This document shows positions 53,981 to 64,000 of a stretch of 64,000 nt of DNA, in pieces. The stretch comes from Platerodrilus igneus (Eukaryota; Arthropoda; Insecta; Coleoptera; Lycidae). The notes below the pieces were generated by a model that had not been told where the DNA came from, did not search any database, and saw only the letters and a program-made list of their open reading frames with translations. The stretch is taken from the NCBI GenBank assembly GCA_036346225.1, contig JARFIW010000835.1, positions 1,721,829 to 1,785,828 on the forward strand, in the 5' to 3' direction. The first letter of the stretch is position 1; every line of letters begins with the position of its first letter. Both the position numbers and the translations under genes were made by a program.

Positions 53981-55420
53981 TCAATACCACATATTTTCAA
54001 ATAAATAACCAATTCTACAAACAGAGCTTCGGAATAGCGCTAGGAAGTCTACCATCGCCAATTTTAATAATATATTCATGGAAGAATTCAAAAAAGATGT
54101 AATATTCACACACGAATTGAAACCACTAATCGTGTGGAGAAACATAGATGATGTCTATGCTATTTGGCCTCATAATACAGAACTAATTAAAAACTTTATA
54201 GAGTCAATTAACAACATAGAACCAGCTATTAAATTCACATATGAATTACAGCAACATGGAGAACTTCCACTTTTAGATAGTCTAGTTAGCAAAAACGATA
54301 CAACATTTAATACATCAGCATACAGAAAATCAACACACAAAAACAGATACTTAAACTTTGATTCAAATCACCCACACTGTGTCAAACGAGGAATTATGAA
54401 AACCATGTATGATAGAGCAAAATTAATATCATCAATCGAAGAAATTTTAAAGAAAATAAAAGACCTAATCAAATGTACACTAATAAGAAACAATTATCCT
54501 AAAAGAATAATAGAGAAAGAAATGAATAGTCCCAAAAAATAAAAAAGAAGAAAACCGAAACAATTATATGCATCAAAATATGCTCTCAAATACCATACAT
54601 AAAAGGATTCTCGGAAAATGTCTAAAGAATAGGAAACAAATTCAAAATCAAAACAATATTTAGAACCAAAAATACACTAAGAACACAATTAACAAAACCA
54701 CAACCCAAAAACACAACATAAAGTTCAAAAAACGCATCTACAAAATACCGTACGAATGTAACAAGTTTTATATGGGGAAAGGTCCAGACCATTTGAAGTT
54801 TGATTAAAAGAACATAAATCATTTATAAAAAATAGAAAATTTGAAAAATCCATGATATACCAACGCACATGGGACTCCCAGTCATAAAATAAAATGAGAG
54901 GACGCAAAAATTATTGACAAAGAGGAAAACCACCAAAACGTAAAATCAAAGCTGCATATATAACTGTGTAGCAAACGAATCAGTGACTTTTAATAAACAA
55001 TGAATTCCATTACTAAAAGAAATAACATGAAAATCAAATGCCCCCAATATCTAGGTAGCATTGCAAGTTTTTCCTGGGTTTTCCTTGCGATATTAACATG
55101 AAATACAACCTAAATACATGATTTCTATTTATGCATACGATAACTAATTACACAACAATAAGCATATTAGTAGTCCCCGTAAAACAGCATTGGTATCTGA
55201 CAAGTGTAAACTCGCCATAGGGTTGCCTCAGAACTATGTTAAAAATCTACCAATCAATCATGTATTTATTTCCATTATACAATTAAATGTGTTGGATGTG
55301 TCAAAATAACTATTAAATTAATAATAATAATATATAAACTAATTTTAGACTCTAGAAAAGGTAACTGGAGATTTATTGCTTCACTAAGATAATCATTAAA
55401 AGAATAGAAGGCATTTTTAA

Positions 55421-56740
55421 CTAGAATTTTTTTAGCGTAGCTTTAAATTGAGTAAGTGGCAATTCTCTAATACAGGGGCGTAGTGCATTGTAAAATATAC
55501 AACTATAGTAATTGGTTCCAAACCTACTACGAGACAGCCTATGACAGGATGGCATCAAGTCAAACTTGCCATGTGTGTTAAAGTTGTGTGTGTTTATATG
55601 TTTACTATACTTAGGTAGATTTTTCCGGACATAAACGGAACATTGCAGAATATAAAACATGGAAGCGTTAAAATGTTAAGTTCAACAAAATTATTACGAC
55701 AGTCATCACAAAAACCTAGATGTGATATTGCACGTATTGCACAGCGTTGTAATTGAAATATACGTTTACTGGATGAGCAATGGCCTCAGACTTCAATCGC
55801 ATAAGACATATGACAATGGAACATGGAAAAATAGCAAGTTTTTAGGATATCTAAAGATACTCTGGTCACGACTTGTTGCTCCAGATTTCAATGAGAAGAC
55901 AAGTTGAACAGTCTTATTATTGTTTAAACAAAGTTTATAGTAAGTAGACCAATTTTGAGCTAGGGTTAAGGATTTGGTACTTTCTTGTAAAAGCTGTGAT
56001 AAATTATCCCCCTGATAATGCAAAGTCGTATCATCTGCATAAAGAATAAGATTGGAATCGCATAAGAATGTTGGTAAATCATTGATGAAACATAAGAACA
56101 GAAGAGGTCCCAATATGGAACCTTGGGGTACACCTGTTGGGACATTGACTAGAGAAGAAAAATTATCTTTGTAATGCACTAATTGAGACCTATCATTTAA
56201 ATACGATTTAATAAGCATAATACAACTTTCATCACAGTTCAGGGCATACAACTTATTAATCAGTATATGGTGGTCAACACAATCAAACGCTTTGCTAAAA
56301 TCTATGAAATCGGCCAAAAGGAATTGACCTTTTTCAAATGACTGAGACATTTTTTCGACAAGATTAATAATTGCATGAGTAGTAGAAAGATTTTTCCAAA
56401 AACCAAATTGGCGGGTAGTTAAAAGTTGATGTTCCTCAAGAAAAGGTACTAATTGATCTTTTAACACAGTTTCCAAAATTTTTGAAATAATAGGTAACAC
56501 TGAAATCGGTCTGTAGTTTTCAATCAATGAGGTGGTACCTTTTTTATGAACTGGGACAACCTTTGCTTGTTTCAGAACATCTGGAAATACGGAATCCTTA
56601 TTGCAGAAGTTTATGAGCTTTGTTAACGGTATAACTATGGTACTAGATATAATCTTTATGAGTGCACTATTCAAGTCAAAGAGATCTCGGGAGTGTGTAT
56701 TCTTTAAAGTTGTAATTAGATCCCTGACATAATTATACAA
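55421..56740 (-). pseudogene. CR1-like reverse transcriptase
   Basis: 56740-55793 is open: NSALIKIISS, VPVHKKGTTSLIENYRPISV, LLADFIDFSKAFDCVDH, PTGVPQGSILGPLLFLCF and the catalytic LILYADDTTLHY. A break follows at about 55800, then the C-terminal part 55660-55421 (HNFNTHGKFDLMPSCHRLSR, NYYSCIFYNALRP). The endonuclease lies upstream on the same strand. Confidence 0.88.
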
Positions 56741-57957
56741 AACTTCTTTAAGTTGAAATTTATTTTTGTCATTAACAGATACAACAGAAAGAGAAACTGA
56801 TACACCCCTATCACAAATATTTAAAGTTTGTACAACTTTGTTTACAGATCCAATAAAATAGTTATTAAATTCAGTAGCGGTAAAGTTTGTATCAACATCA
56901 TTTGTATATAATTTTCTGTGTGAATTAATTAATTTCCATTTTAGTCGATTATTATTCCCAGCTTTACGTAGAAAATTGTCGTATGCTTGAACGTTTAGCT
57001 TCCTTCAAAGCAAATCTATAATTGTATCTTAATTTCTTTAAATATGATTTTAGATTATTACTAGATTGTGCCTTGTGCATTTCAAGAAAAAATATATAAT
57101 TTTCCCGCATTACCGCCAAATCATTAGTGAACTATTTAATGTTTTTAGAGTGAGAACCTGTCATAGCTTTAGAAATTTTTTTAGGAAAACAAATTGTAAT
57201 TGCACCCAGTAGACTAGTTAACAAAATATTAAACTTTTCATGAACATTTAAATTGTCGATCAACAAAGTTCCAATTCAGCGATTCGACGTGTTTGTAAAA
57301 TTTAAATTTACCGTAGCTAGTAAAAGGTTGGGAAAGCTTGGTCTGTTTCTTCAAGTTGTAATTATCAGTGAACTTGCATTGCATGTACAACCCATAATGA
57401 TCTGAAAGCCCGTATTCAGAACCCGGCATGTAGAATTAGATAAGTTAGTAAAAATATTGTCAATACCAAAAGCATGTGGGAGCCATATTTAAAGGATGGA
57501 GCCCATGAGAAGCAAAAAAGTCAATTAGACCATGAGCATCGTTATCATTTAAACCAAGGTGAACGTTAAAGTCTCCACAGACAATTATATTACTTTCATG
57601 ACAGATTTTATTAAAAACCCTATCAAAAATTTGGTAAAAAATGGTTAAAGACCCCTTATTAGGAGATCTATAAACAGTGATTATATTTAAATTAAAACTT
57701 TCGAGATAAACAGTTGCCAATTCAGCATGTAATTCAAGTGCATACATATTGACCCTATCAAGTTTTTTTTGGTTTGTATTTCCCATTGACTTCACCCAAA
57801 ATCGCAACTCCACCCCCACATGTTTAGTTCTTGAGAAAGCTGAAATAGGAACTAAGTTATCAACTTTCAAATATTGTAGTCGAGCCTCATTTATGTATGC
57901 TTCATTTAAGCATAAAAAATTACACAGTATATTTTCCGCAATTAAAAATGTCTCCAA
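56741..57957 (-). pseudogene. CR1-like endonuclease and linker
   Basis: 57957-57460 gives CLNEAYI (catalytic Glu region), ITVYRSPNKGS and NIIVCGDFNVHLGL (Asp). 57429-57238 gives EYGLSDHYGLYMQC, the SDH motif with its Asp and His. From 57230 to 56741 the linker to RT is decayed with multiple stops. Confidence 0.8.
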
Positions 57958-58076
57958 TTCATTTAGTTTTTTGTTAATAGAATGAATATTTAAAACAAAA
58001 ATATTAAGAGATTTACCTTTTCCAGATGTATTAAAACAGATATCATCAGGTATATTATCTGATTTGTCATTATTAT

Positions 58077-58757
58077 TTAAAAATCCCTATTTTTAACTTT
58101 AAAACTAGGTTGTACAGTTTTTAAATGCTTGAGATGAGATGGAATATCCACTTCACTGGAATTTTTGTTAGCATATAGATTTACGTGTTCAGATATCATC
58201 CCCAGTACAGAAGAAAAAATATTCAGTAATTTTAATTTACCCTTTCTATTCAGATGCAGCTCATGGCATGTGTAGTCATTTCTATTTAAGGAAATTGTTA
58301 AATCAATTAATTTTGGTTTTCCAAGAGCTGACCTATTCATGTACAGTACAGTACATAAAGATGAATTAACTTTGAAGATTGCCTTGTTATAATTACTGTT
58401 ATCAAAGCGATAAGGAATTGAACATATATGCACATTTGTGTAAATGCAGACTTCTGAAAGCTTATCCAGAATAGATGTTGCATATGGTGATTGTACATAA
58501 AAAACAATATCATTAGTACCTCCAAGAATTATTACATGATCTAGTTTTGTAAAGTCATTAGAGATGTTAGAAATATCACAAATTAAATCAGCTAATTTTG
58601 CACCTGGTTTAACTATACTAAGAATTTCAGGCTTTTGAGTAAAGTTATTATTCAGAAGATTTGACAATCCTCTTCCGTGGCTATCAGATAATATTAATAC
58701 TTTAGATGATTTTAAATATGTTACATTGCCATAAGGATTTGTACATTTTTCGGAATT
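58077..58757 (-). pseudogene. CR1-like ORF1 with SGNH/GDSL-esterase-like domain
   Basis: The minus strand reads SKVLILSDSHGRGLSNLL (about 58715-58660), a GDS-type block I with the presumed nucleophile Ser. Then LDHVIILGGTNDIVFY (about 58555-58500) is block III with the Asn. CHELHLNRKGKLKLL (about 58265-58220) is a block V-like stretch with the His. The frame 58667-58077 is open for 196 residues. Esterase-type ORF1 proteins are known from CR1 elements. The substrate is unclear. The frame downstream of 58077 leads to the endonuclease. Confidence 0.75.
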
Positions 58758-58765
58758 TTTAGGAG

Positions 58766-60235
58766 TAAAATAGAACCACCTCTTAAATTCACATATGAAT
58801 TAAAGCAACATGGAAAACTCATTTTTAGATATTCTAGTTAGCAAAAACGATACAACAATTAATACATCAGTTTACAGAAAACCAAATTCAAATCACCCAC
58901 ACAGTGTCAAATGAGGAATTATCAAAGCCATGTATGATAGAGCAAAATTAATATCATCAAACGAAGACATTTTAAAGAAAGTGAAAGACCTAATCAAATG
59001 TACACAAATACAAATCGAGTATCCTAAAAGAATAATAGAAAAAGAAATGAATAAAGTCCCAAAAAATAAAAAGAAGAAAACAGAAACGATACGTATCAGA
59101 ATATGCTCTGAAATACCATATATAAAAGGATTCTCCGAAAATGTACAAAGAATAGAAAACAAATTCAAAATCAAAACAGTATTTAGAACCAACAATACAC
59201 CAAAAACACAATTAACAAAAACAAAAAAACACACAATACAAAGTTCAAAAAACTGCATCTACAAAATACTGTGCTAATGTAACAAGTTTTATATAGGGGA
59301 AGTTCCAGACCATTTTAAGTTCGACTAAAAGAACATAAATCATTTATAAAAAATAGATTACCAGTCATAAAATAAAACATATATAACCTTATATAGCTGT
59401 GTAGCAAACGAATCCGTGACTTTCGGTAAACAATGGATTCCATTACTAAAAGAAATAACAAATAAAATCAAATACCCACAATATCTAGGAAGCATTTCAA
59501 GTTTTTCTTGGGTTTTCCTTGCGATATTAACATGAAATAGAGCCTACATACATGATCTCTATTTATTTATACAATAACTAATTACACAACAATAAGCATA
59601 TTAGTAGTCCCCGTAAAACAGCATTGGAATCTGGCAAGTGTAAACCCGCCATAGAGTCGCCTCAGATCTTTAGACAATCTTCGTTGAACAGCATTGATAT
59701 CTGACAAGTATAAATCCACCATAGAGCCGCCTCAGAACCATGTTAAAATCTACCAAAGAGGTAGCCGAAATCAATAAGTTTGCCTCCTCAAGATAAATAT
59801 AAAAAATGGCTGCTTAAGCCTTACGGTAACGTAATCACACACTTCCTTAATAACCATCCTCTAAACCGTGTAAATAAGAACATGTTAAAAAATGTTTTCC
59901 AATTCTCAAGTTATTGAATTTATATGAAATTTAACTATATAAAAATTAATCCATTGATTTCACGTTAAGCATATTGACTACCTTAAAGTCGCTACCAGGA
60001 CGCAACACAAATTGAAGGCACACATTCTTCTAAACTTTAAAACTTTCACCTAATGTATTCAAACCAAATATATCAAACATTAATAAATCAAAATCACTTC
60101 AATTTGTGTCATAAATGTCAAACTTGAAATTTTAAATATTTTGACAACGATGCTAGGTCTTAGATCGAAACGTAAATAAAGACGATTTTAACAACTATGA
60201 GTGGTTAATTCCCAAAGAAGTTTAAGACAAATATA
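58766..60235 (+). mobile_element. PLE copy 5, plus strand, 5'-truncated, with complete tail
   Basis: Begins inside the post-palm region (FTYELKQHGKLIF), then SKNDTTINTSVYRKP and KAMYDRAKLISSNEDILKK (58930-59277). Next are IPYIKGFSENVQRIENKFK, a broken GIY-YIG (CIYKIL, stop, CNKFYIG) and the GGTTTTCCTTGCG block. About two 70-bp repeats follow (59610-59745), and the tail with TTTTGACAACGATGCTAGG, ATCGAAACGTAAATAAA and CCCAAAGAAGTTTAAG at 60120-60230. It gives the order of the PLE 3' half and matches the 12-bp-TSD insertion at 44097. Confidence 0.82.
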
Positions 60236-61886
60236 AAACTAACCACAACAAACATACAGGGGGTATTCAAAATCAGTTATTTTCCATACTAATATAAAAA
60301 ATTCGTCCGCCCAACAAACATAAACGCAAATGCAGCAAAATGATGTAATACAGTTAAAGATGAACAGTTATTAACAATCTCTCCTTCCGCCAATTAACAA
60401 GGACCGTCATAGCGAAACAGGCTCGCCATTTACGAAATTAAAATCCGCATCACTGCTATAATTTTCATTTCCTATATGATTTCTGGACTCCTGTCACCAT
60501 TCTGGGTCGGAAAAGGAAATTTTCGTCCTGGTAATACAAATTACAATTTTTAATGGTTTGACCCCAACGAATGAAATGCAGGAATCACTTGCACACCCCT
60601 ATAAGAAAATCGACTTATGACACTGGCAGACACATAATAAAAATATCGACTAAAAAGCTATAAACAAAAAGAAAGATCCGTACCTTGATTTGCATATTCA
60701 TTACTTATTTAATGTACAAACATTAACTGAATTTTTATGGCCGGGCTTTAACACTTTGCCTTAAACTACATTGATGATGTTTAATTTTGATAATTTTTTC
60801 ATTAGAACCAATCAAAATTAAAAACAAAACAACTTTTAAACCTTTTATCAATAAAATTTAAAATTCATTGGAAGCGATTTATATTTTTGAAAACTAAGGA
60901 ATCGCCCATAATATTAATATAAACTTATATTAAAAATACAAAACGAAACATTTTAAAATGTCAGTTGTTGCTACTGATAAATTGTAAGCCGTTACAATGG
61001 TTAAATTTCCCATGCTATTTAAAAACGTACTACTGGACCATAAAACTGTGTATTTTAAAACATTCTACAAAAGTAGATCCTTAAAGTAACTTACAATTGA
61101 TCAATAGTAGAAATAATCATAATATTACTAACGATAGGTTGAATATATATTTAAAACTACAAAATTTAATGCGATTTTAGGCTGCTATTATTAAAGATTT
61201 TGAAACAATAACACAATGTGTATAAAGAGATGATTTCTATGTATACAATACAAAAATTAATAAATATTTTTTACAGCACAATTTGAATTGCTAACGGATT
61301 TGACTTTAAAGGCTTTCGATTAATAACCTATTGACTATAAATAAAAAGAACAATTTTAATGCAATTCTCTATTTCAAGGATACATCATAATTCGTAAATG
61401 CGAATTTAAACTAAAAACTATACAATGTCTAACTGAAATAAAACACAAAACCTAATTGTGACAATAACTAATAAACATATAAATAACAAATAAAGACAGC
61501 ACTCGTAAAGTATATTAACTTATAGAAAGCAATTTAAAAATATGTAATAATAAAAATCGAAATCGAGCAGAACCTTAAACTAAAGTCAGTGTGTCTATAG
61601 GTATTACATGTAGAAACAAATAATAAACATATTAATAATAGCAATAGATAAATGATCCAAAAAAATATAGTCTATTATATGATTTATATATGATCAACGC
61701 CATCAGTCAACATCACATACATTGTGAAAATAACGTAACGTCATATAATCACTAAAGGCTGCTGTGGTTGCAATTACGATGACGTTAAACAAAAGACAAC
61801 ATATCACAATATTACATAAGGCAATTATGATTAATAATAATCATTTCTATTTACTGAAGCTTTATCAATAGCTATTCTAAAATAAT
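60236..61886. other. Intergenic sequence and probable 3' UTR of the fl(2)d-like gene
   Basis: AT-rich, no credible ORF on either strand and no TE motifs that I recognise. Part of it immediately left of 61887 must be the minus-strand 3' UTR. The end of the transcript cannot be placed with confidence. Confidence 0.5.
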
Positions 61887-62537
61887 CTATTCAGGATCTG
61901 ATGACATGGCAGTATCGCCATTAGCATTAATAACAAGGGTATCATCTTCATTATAGTCGATACTAAGAACGGAGGATCTACGCACTCGTTTAACACGAGT
62001 CCTTTCAAATTCAGAATCCGTCCGTTCCAGTTCACAAACACTATCACCATTTGCCCTACCGTTTTGTAACTTAAGTGTACTATTTTCTTTTTGTAACACA
62101 GACACTGTGTCTTTACAATGACGCAACTCATGTTGTAAGAACAATATAGTACTTTGCATTCCTTCAACGTCTTCATCAAGATCCGCCAAAAACGAATCCA
62201 ATTCTAACTGCGATTGCTTAACCTCCTCAGAAAACTTTTTTTGTAATTCTAACTCACCTTCTAGTAGGGCAATGCGCCCTGAACTAGTCATTTTACCTAA
62301 TTCTTCATTTTCCTGATGTAATAACCTACACTTAGCCATAAGTCGTTTACCAGTATTTGAATCCGGTGTGAACTTCCAAGCGGATAACTCATTTTGTGTG
62401 TCTTCAAGTCGTGATCGGGATGTTTGCAGTTCGGTTCGGAGTTGGAGAAGTAAGCTATTAACTGCAGGATCTACAAGAGTGGCACGTAATGATGAGGCCG
62501 ATGGTACTTGGCTGCTTTTCAGTTCATTGAGTTGACA
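61887..62537 (-). CDS. fl(2)d: WTAP / female-lethal(2)d homologue, last coding exon
   Basis: WTAP/fl(2)d is a scaffold subunit of the nuclear m6A mRNA methyltransferase complex and affects alternative splicing (in flies, sex determination). The exon starts after a CTAG acceptor (62538-62541) in phase 0 and encodes 216 residues: SLRATLVDPAVNSLLLQLR, NELSAWKFTPDSNTGKRLMA, KCRLLHQENEELG and GRIALLEGELELQKKFSEE. LDEDVEGMQSTILFLQHEL follows, all within the conserved coiled-coil core, then a polar tail with RVRRSSVLSIDYNEDD ending SSDPE and TAG at 61887. There are no stops or frameshifts. Upstream exons must lie beyond 62.5 kb. I could not recognise them in the window, so the preceding intron is probably longer than 1.4 kb. 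Confidence 0.93.
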   Translation of the reverse strand, partial: CQLNELKSSQVPSASSLRATLVDPAVNSLLLQLRTELQTSRSRLEDTQNELSAWKFTPDSNTGKRLMAKCRLLHQENEELGKMTSSGRIALLEGELELQKKFSEEVKQSQLELDSFLADLDEDVEGMQSTILFLQHELRHCKDTVSVLQKENSTLKLQNGRANGDSVCELERTDSEFERTRVKRVRRSSVLSIDYNEDDTLVINANGDTAMSSDPE

Positions 62538-63099
62538 CTAGTGCAGAAAAGGAATTTTAGTAAAACCAATTTATTTACAACATATCAACATGTAATGATT
62601 CAAATGTTCTTTTTGTAAAGAATTGATTGATATCTCATGCAGTTCTCATGATTGTTTAAATTTAATTGAGTTAAAAAAGAATCAGAGGTGATAAATATTC
62701 TTAACTATTTTAAAAAAGCATCAAATATATTTAACATTTTCGGTGAGATTGTACACGATATTGATACTTCAATAAATTTATCACATTTCAATACACAATA
62801 TTTCGTAACAACAGGGAAGAAATGTAATAAAATTGTAATTATTTATTAAAGTACAATAGGTATTCGATGAATTCAGTTGTAATGTTAATTACCTTTTGAA
62901 ATATCAAATTTTAATACTTTTCTGGGGTATTATAAATTACAACAAAAGAAAAGTTATATTTAACTTATACAAAGTCGGTTTTAAAATTTTTAATGGTAGA
63001 CCATTACTCAATTTTTAGTTTTTAATGACAATTATCTACAATCAGTCTCGCTGTATTTAAAACTTATCAGATTGATGATCTCTCTTCACAAAAAGACAA
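62538..63099 (-). other. Probable intron of the fl(2)d-like gene
   Basis: AT-rich non-coding sequence directly upstream (minus strand) of the exon acceptor. There is no ORF and no recognised repeat. Confidence 0.55.
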
Positions 63100-63103
63100 A
63101 ATC

Positions 63104-63139
<36 letters not shown>

Positions 63140-63146
63140 CTGAATA

Positions 63147-63192
<46 letters not shown>

Positions 63193-63279
63193 CAGGAAAT
63201 CTGTAGGTTAGTTCAGAATGGGAAACAATGATGGTAGCTCTAACCAGTTCCAGGACTGAAGACCTAATGATGATGATGA

Positions 63280-63318
<39 letters not shown>
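63100..63318. repeat. (AT)n microsatellites enclosing an RTE 3' tail fragment
   Basis: Three AT runs (about 63105-63136, 63149-63191 and 63283-63317). Between the last two, 63192-63282 reads as the terminal RTE coding residues (RLVQNGKQW-like, SNQFQD-type with frameshifts) and ACTGAAGACCTAATGATGATGATGATGAT, i.e. only the last ~90 bases of an RTE element with its GAT tail. It is a minimal 5'-truncated insertion into, or seeding, an AT microsatellite. Confidence 0.8.
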
Positions 63319-63321
<3 letters not shown>

Positions 63322-64000
63322 TGAGTCATAATGGTCACATAATACACGTAAATAGTACTAGTACTACATTTATTTAGCATGAAAAATACGTAATTTGCAA
63401 ATTATGCAAAGAGCAAACATTTAACACCTTGTATAAGAATCGCAGTTGACTTTATTTAATGCCGGGAAGCATATCCTTCAACAATAAACACACATTCAGC
63501 AAAAGAAATAACCCTACATGCAATCAAACTTGTCTTAAACCAAAAGTATTCATAAATTATAAATCGATACGTGTTAAATGCAGTAAAAAACTAGAAAATC
63601 ATAATACAATTCACATTAAACATGTGATATTGAAAGCAGATAGCATAATGTCCTGATAAGAAACGCATCCTTAGAAATAAATACCTTTCGGAAATGCAAA
63701 ATGTAAACAGAAATATGTTAATTTACGTCCTTTGTCTACGTGATTTTCTGCATGGAGTTAATACAAATCCCAAAGTATTATCTAGACAAACAAAAGTCAT
63801 AAGTGAAGTTATGTGCCAAGGCGAATTAGAAATACCTGTAACATCAAAACATGCGGTCTAAAATAAATACAAACTAGAATTCACCGGTACCTATGTGATC
63901 AAGGAATCGTTCCGAACTTATTATCAGAGATATACCTGTAAAAGCCCAAAATATTCAAAATACCCAATGGTTGGTTGTAAACTTTGAACAACAGTTCAGA
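63319..64000. other. No gene recognised
   Basis: AT-rich sequence, probably still intron of the fl(2)d-like gene. A 65-codon frame at 63459-63656 shows no similarity that I recognise. Confidence 0.4.

Larger units (their letters stand above)
49405..55252 (+). mobile_element. PLE copy 4b, plus strand, tandem to copy 4 and split by a hAT transposon
   Basis: PLE sequence is 49405-50356 and 53981-55252. It begins with the N-terminal region (FDFDQILDSAKTYYESDFSR), then IILPADKGNAIVAMDK, HHPTFTVYQKFIKK (without the deletion of copies 1 and 3) and SFDVVNLFTNVPVNKML. After the hAT it continues with the palm (54078-54542; catalytic box altered to NIDDVYAIW), the linker, a decayed GIY-YIG (54720-54830), CCTGGGTTTTCC and one 70-bp tail repeat. 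Head-to-tail tandem copies are typical of PLEs. Confidence 0.82.
55253..58760 (-). mobile_element. CR1-like non-LTR retrotransposon with SGNH-esterase ORF1
   Basis: Minus-strand, about 3.5 kb. The 3' end at about 55253 has short ATTG-type units (TCAATCAATC on +) like the CR1/L2-like element at 10.8 kb. From 3' to 5' it holds the RT C-terminus, RT, endonuclease and an esterase-like ORF1 running to about 58757. It lies between PLE copies 4b and 5. No target-site duplication was found, so the relation to copy 5 (inserted later, or merely adjacent) is open. Confidence 0.8.

Overview
The window looks like AT-rich genomic DNA of an arthropod, most likely an insect. The order cannot be fixed from the sequence alone. 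Genes have very short AT-rich introns, there are no operons, and about 80% of the window is transposable-element (TE) sequence. Only two genes look like ordinary host genes: a complete mitochondrial manganese superoxide dismutase gene (Sod2-like, + strand, 19289-20064) and the last coding exon of a WTAP/fl(2)d-like mRNA m6A-methyltransferase subunit gene (- strand, 61887-62537).

1-18.9 kb is a patchwork of decayed elements. It holds two Jockey-type non-LTR elements (1-1900 and 3225-5495), RTE-type relics whose intact tails are GAT repeats, an unclassified DDE-like transposase pseudogene (5.9-8.2 kb) and a tRNA-derived SINE (9969-10268). A Jockey-type element (10590-16314) is broken by a truncated CR1/L2-like copy and by a 2.05-kb unidentified insertion. 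Its endonuclease ORF then fuses in frame to a Ty3/gypsy-type integrase. A piggyBac 3' half and a 310-bp MITE follow.

20.6-38.9 kb is a single BEL/Pao LTR retrotransposon inserted about 520 bp downstream of Sod2. It has a 5-bp target-site duplication (TSD) and LTRs of about 392-396 bp. Its 5' LTR has been cut into three pieces. One cut holds a USP2-like ubiquitin-protease retro-pseudogene, itself hit by an internally deleted RTE element. The other holds a PIF/Harbinger transposon, which contains a Jockey-like retrotransposon, which contains a Tc1/mariner-superfamily transposon. The BEL internal region carries a further DD34D mariner and two SINEs. Almost every junction can be read at base level from TSDs and from the reading frames that rejoin across them.

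39.6-60.2 kb is a Penelope-like element (PLE) cluster with copies in both orientations. It includes an inverted pair that appears twice. The cluster is interrupted by a CR1-like 3' end, a possible solo LTR, a PLE tail insertion with a 12-bp TSD, a Jockey-type element, a ZMYM1-like hAT transposon (3.6 kb, 8-bp TSD) and a CR1-like element whose ORF1 encodes an SGNH-esterase-like protein. The window ends with the fl(2)d exon, intron sequence and (AT)n microsatellites.

I found no CRISPR array, rRNA gene, free-standing tRNA gene or recognisable new gene system. The most unusual content is the depth of nesting and three chimeric elements: endonuclease plus integrase, a Harbinger fragment inside a retrotransposon, and an internally deleted RTE.
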